Source: an uncultured Acidimicrobiaceae bacterium (GTDB taxonomy: Bacteria; Actinomycetota; Acidimicrobiia; Acidimicrobiales; RAAP-2). Taken from it: a stretch of 7,129 bases of DNA. Below the pieces are notes generated by a model that saw only the letters and a list, made by a program, of their open reading frames with translations, was not told where the DNA came from and ran no database searches. Where the stretch lies: assembly GCA_937894805.1 (NCBI GenBank), contig CALAYR010000064.1, positions 1-7,129 of the forward strand, given 5' to 3'. This document shows, piece after piece, positions 6,142 to 7,129 of the stretch (its first letter is position 1; every line of letters starts with the position of its first letter). The translations under genes and the position numbers were made by a program.

Positions 6142-7129
6142 GCCGGCGACTGCCTTGACTTCGCGAGCGATGTGTTCCGCCGCGGCGGCGCGTCCCATAT
6201 TTTTTGCAGCTGAACCCATCTGCTCACGCAGCATGGGGTCTCGAAGTAGGTCGTCGATAGCTGCAGCGAGAGAGTTCGCCGAGCAGACGTCGTCGGGAAG
6301 AAGTCGGGCTCCCCCGACCTCAACAACTGACCGCGCATTCAATGTCTGATGGTCGCCTGGTGCATTGGGTAAGGGAACGAGGATGGAGGGAATCCCGAGG
6401 AATGTCAACTCGGCCACAGTGGTGGCTCCGGCGCGGCATATCGCAGTGTCGGCCACCGTCCACAGGTCGCTCATCGTTTCGGCGAACGGCATTATGAGGT
6501 ATTGAAGGTCACCGACGGGTGGTCGTGCCAGCGTCACAATTTCGAAGTCTCGCTTGCCCGTCACGTGCACGATGGCCACGTCCTGGCGGTCGGCCCATAG
6601 TTCCGCCAAATGGGAAACGGCGGCATTGACTGTGGCTGACCCCAATGAGCCCGTCATGACGACGACAATATGACGCTGGGGGTCAACTCCCAGCGTGCTG
6701 GCTGCGATCACTCGCTGGCCAAAATCACGCGAGATTGATTCAATTGATGGACGGAGGGGCACTCCTGTAACGATCCCCTGCACGGGGAGGACGTCGGGCT
6801 TGATACCAAAGCAAATTCTCTGGGCGAAACGACTAAACAGTCGATGCACGAGCCCCATTGAGGCGTCTAGCTCTACAAAGACCAGAGGCCGACGCAAGAT
6901 GACGCCGGCGAGCACCATGGGAAAGGCTGCGTAGCCACCCACGGAGACAATCACTCCTGGACGTCCTCGCACTGTCGTGATGAGGGCAACTCCAATAGAC
7001 CAAAGAATTCGAAGGACAGCCCCGGCGTTATTCCAGAGAGCGACCGGAGCGATGGATCGACGAATCCCACGGCCCGGTAGGAGCAGGAGTCGCTCTTGAC
7101 GACCGCCGAGTAGGGCCCGCTCTTGGCCG
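6133..7129 (-). CDS. murG: MurG, lipid II-forming N-acetylglucosaminyltransferase (5' partial)
   Basis: MurG transfers GlcNAc from UDP-GlcNAc to lipid I, giving lipid II, at the inner face of the membrane. The reading frame is open to the window edge. About 331 residues are visible, so some 35-45 N-terminal residues, including the glycine-rich GGTGGH loop, lie outside. The visible part begins in the N-domain (LLPGRGIRRSI, visible residues 17-27) and continues with RPGVIVSVGGYAAF (56-69). The C-domain carries GSLGSATVN (160-168), HVTGK (188-192), the donor-site block CRAGATTVAEL (231-241) and GDHQTLNA (258-265). The GTG at 6972 is an internal valine, not a start. Two usually conserved motifs differ: the HEQN position reads VELD (visible residues 85-88), and the GGSQGA loop reads TGSLGS. 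The gene ends in Asp-Glu-TAA and overlaps murC by 8 nt. The family call is firm; the effect of the substitutions is unknown. Confidence 0.95.
   Translation of the reverse strand, partial: GQERALLGGRQERLLLLPGRGIRRSIAPVALWNNAGAVLRILWSIGVALITTVRGRPGVIVSVGGYAAFPMVLAGVILRRPLVFVELDASMGLVHRLFSRFAQRICFGIKPDVLPVQGIVTGVPLRPSIESISRDFGQRVIAASTLGVDPQRHIVVVMTGSLGSATVNAAVSHLAELWADRQDVAIVHVTGKRDFEIVTLARPPVGDLQYLIMPFAETMSDLWTVADTAICRAGATTVAELTFLGIPSILVPLPNAPGDHQTLNARSVVEVGGARLLPDDVCSANSLAAAIDDLLRDPMLREQMGSAAKNMGRAAAAEHIAREVKAVAGDE

Noticed and set aside
6141..6338. N-terminal extension of MurC by 66 residues
   Set aside because: It overlaps the murG C-terminus and is not MurC-like; MurC homology starts at the ATG at 6140.
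6970..6972. GTG as a possible start of murG
   Set aside because: The frame stays open to the window edge and the upstream residues (such as LLPGRGIRRSI) match MurG, so the codon is internal.

Overview
The window is one uninterrupted block of minus-strand genes from a bacterial division and cell wall (dcw) cluster. In transcription order, from high to low coordinates, it holds murG (5' end off the window), murC, murB, ftsQ, ftsZ, a YggS-type PLP protein, sepF, a YggT-family membrane protein and divIVA (3' end off the window). No plus-strand gene, RNA gene, mobile element, CRISPR array or terminator could be supported. The only non-coding stretches are 3040-3162 (123 nt), 1244-1295 (52 nt), 377-414 (38 nt) and 670-673.

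The gene set points to an actinobacterium. There is no ftsA between ftsQ and ftsZ. The sepF-yggT-divIVA tail is present. FtsZ reads AGEGGGTGTG at the tubulin signature, where many other bacteria have AGMGGGTGTG. The moderate-to-high GC (my impression is the high fifties, not computed), murB between murC and ftsQ, and the lack of a YfiH/PgeF-type gene between ftsZ and yggS differ from the Streptomyces/Mycobacterium layout. They suggest a deeper lineage such as Acidimicrobiia, possibly an aquatic one. The class assignment is inference.

Layout. Positions 7129-3163 hold the precursor-synthesis half: MurG makes lipid II, MurC adds L-Ala to UDP-MurNAc, MurB reduces the enolpyruvyl precursor, and FtsQ is the divisome scaffold. 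These four genes are chained by overlaps of 8, 11 and 8 nt that share the octamer GATGAGTA. Positions 3162-3040 form the ftsZ leader, with a candidate promoter, a small inverted repeat and a strong ribosome binding site. Positions 3039-1 hold the ring and pole half: FtsZ, YggS (overlapping the FtsZ tail codons by 29 nt), SepF (likely the FtsZ membrane anchor), YggT and DivIVA. Together the genes link peptidoglycan precursor supply to assembly of the Z-ring and to polar growth.

No new biological system is evident. The points worth a second look are the repeated junction octamer, the dual-coded FtsZ C-terminal peptide, substitutions in usually conserved MurG and MurC motifs, and the ftsZ leader.
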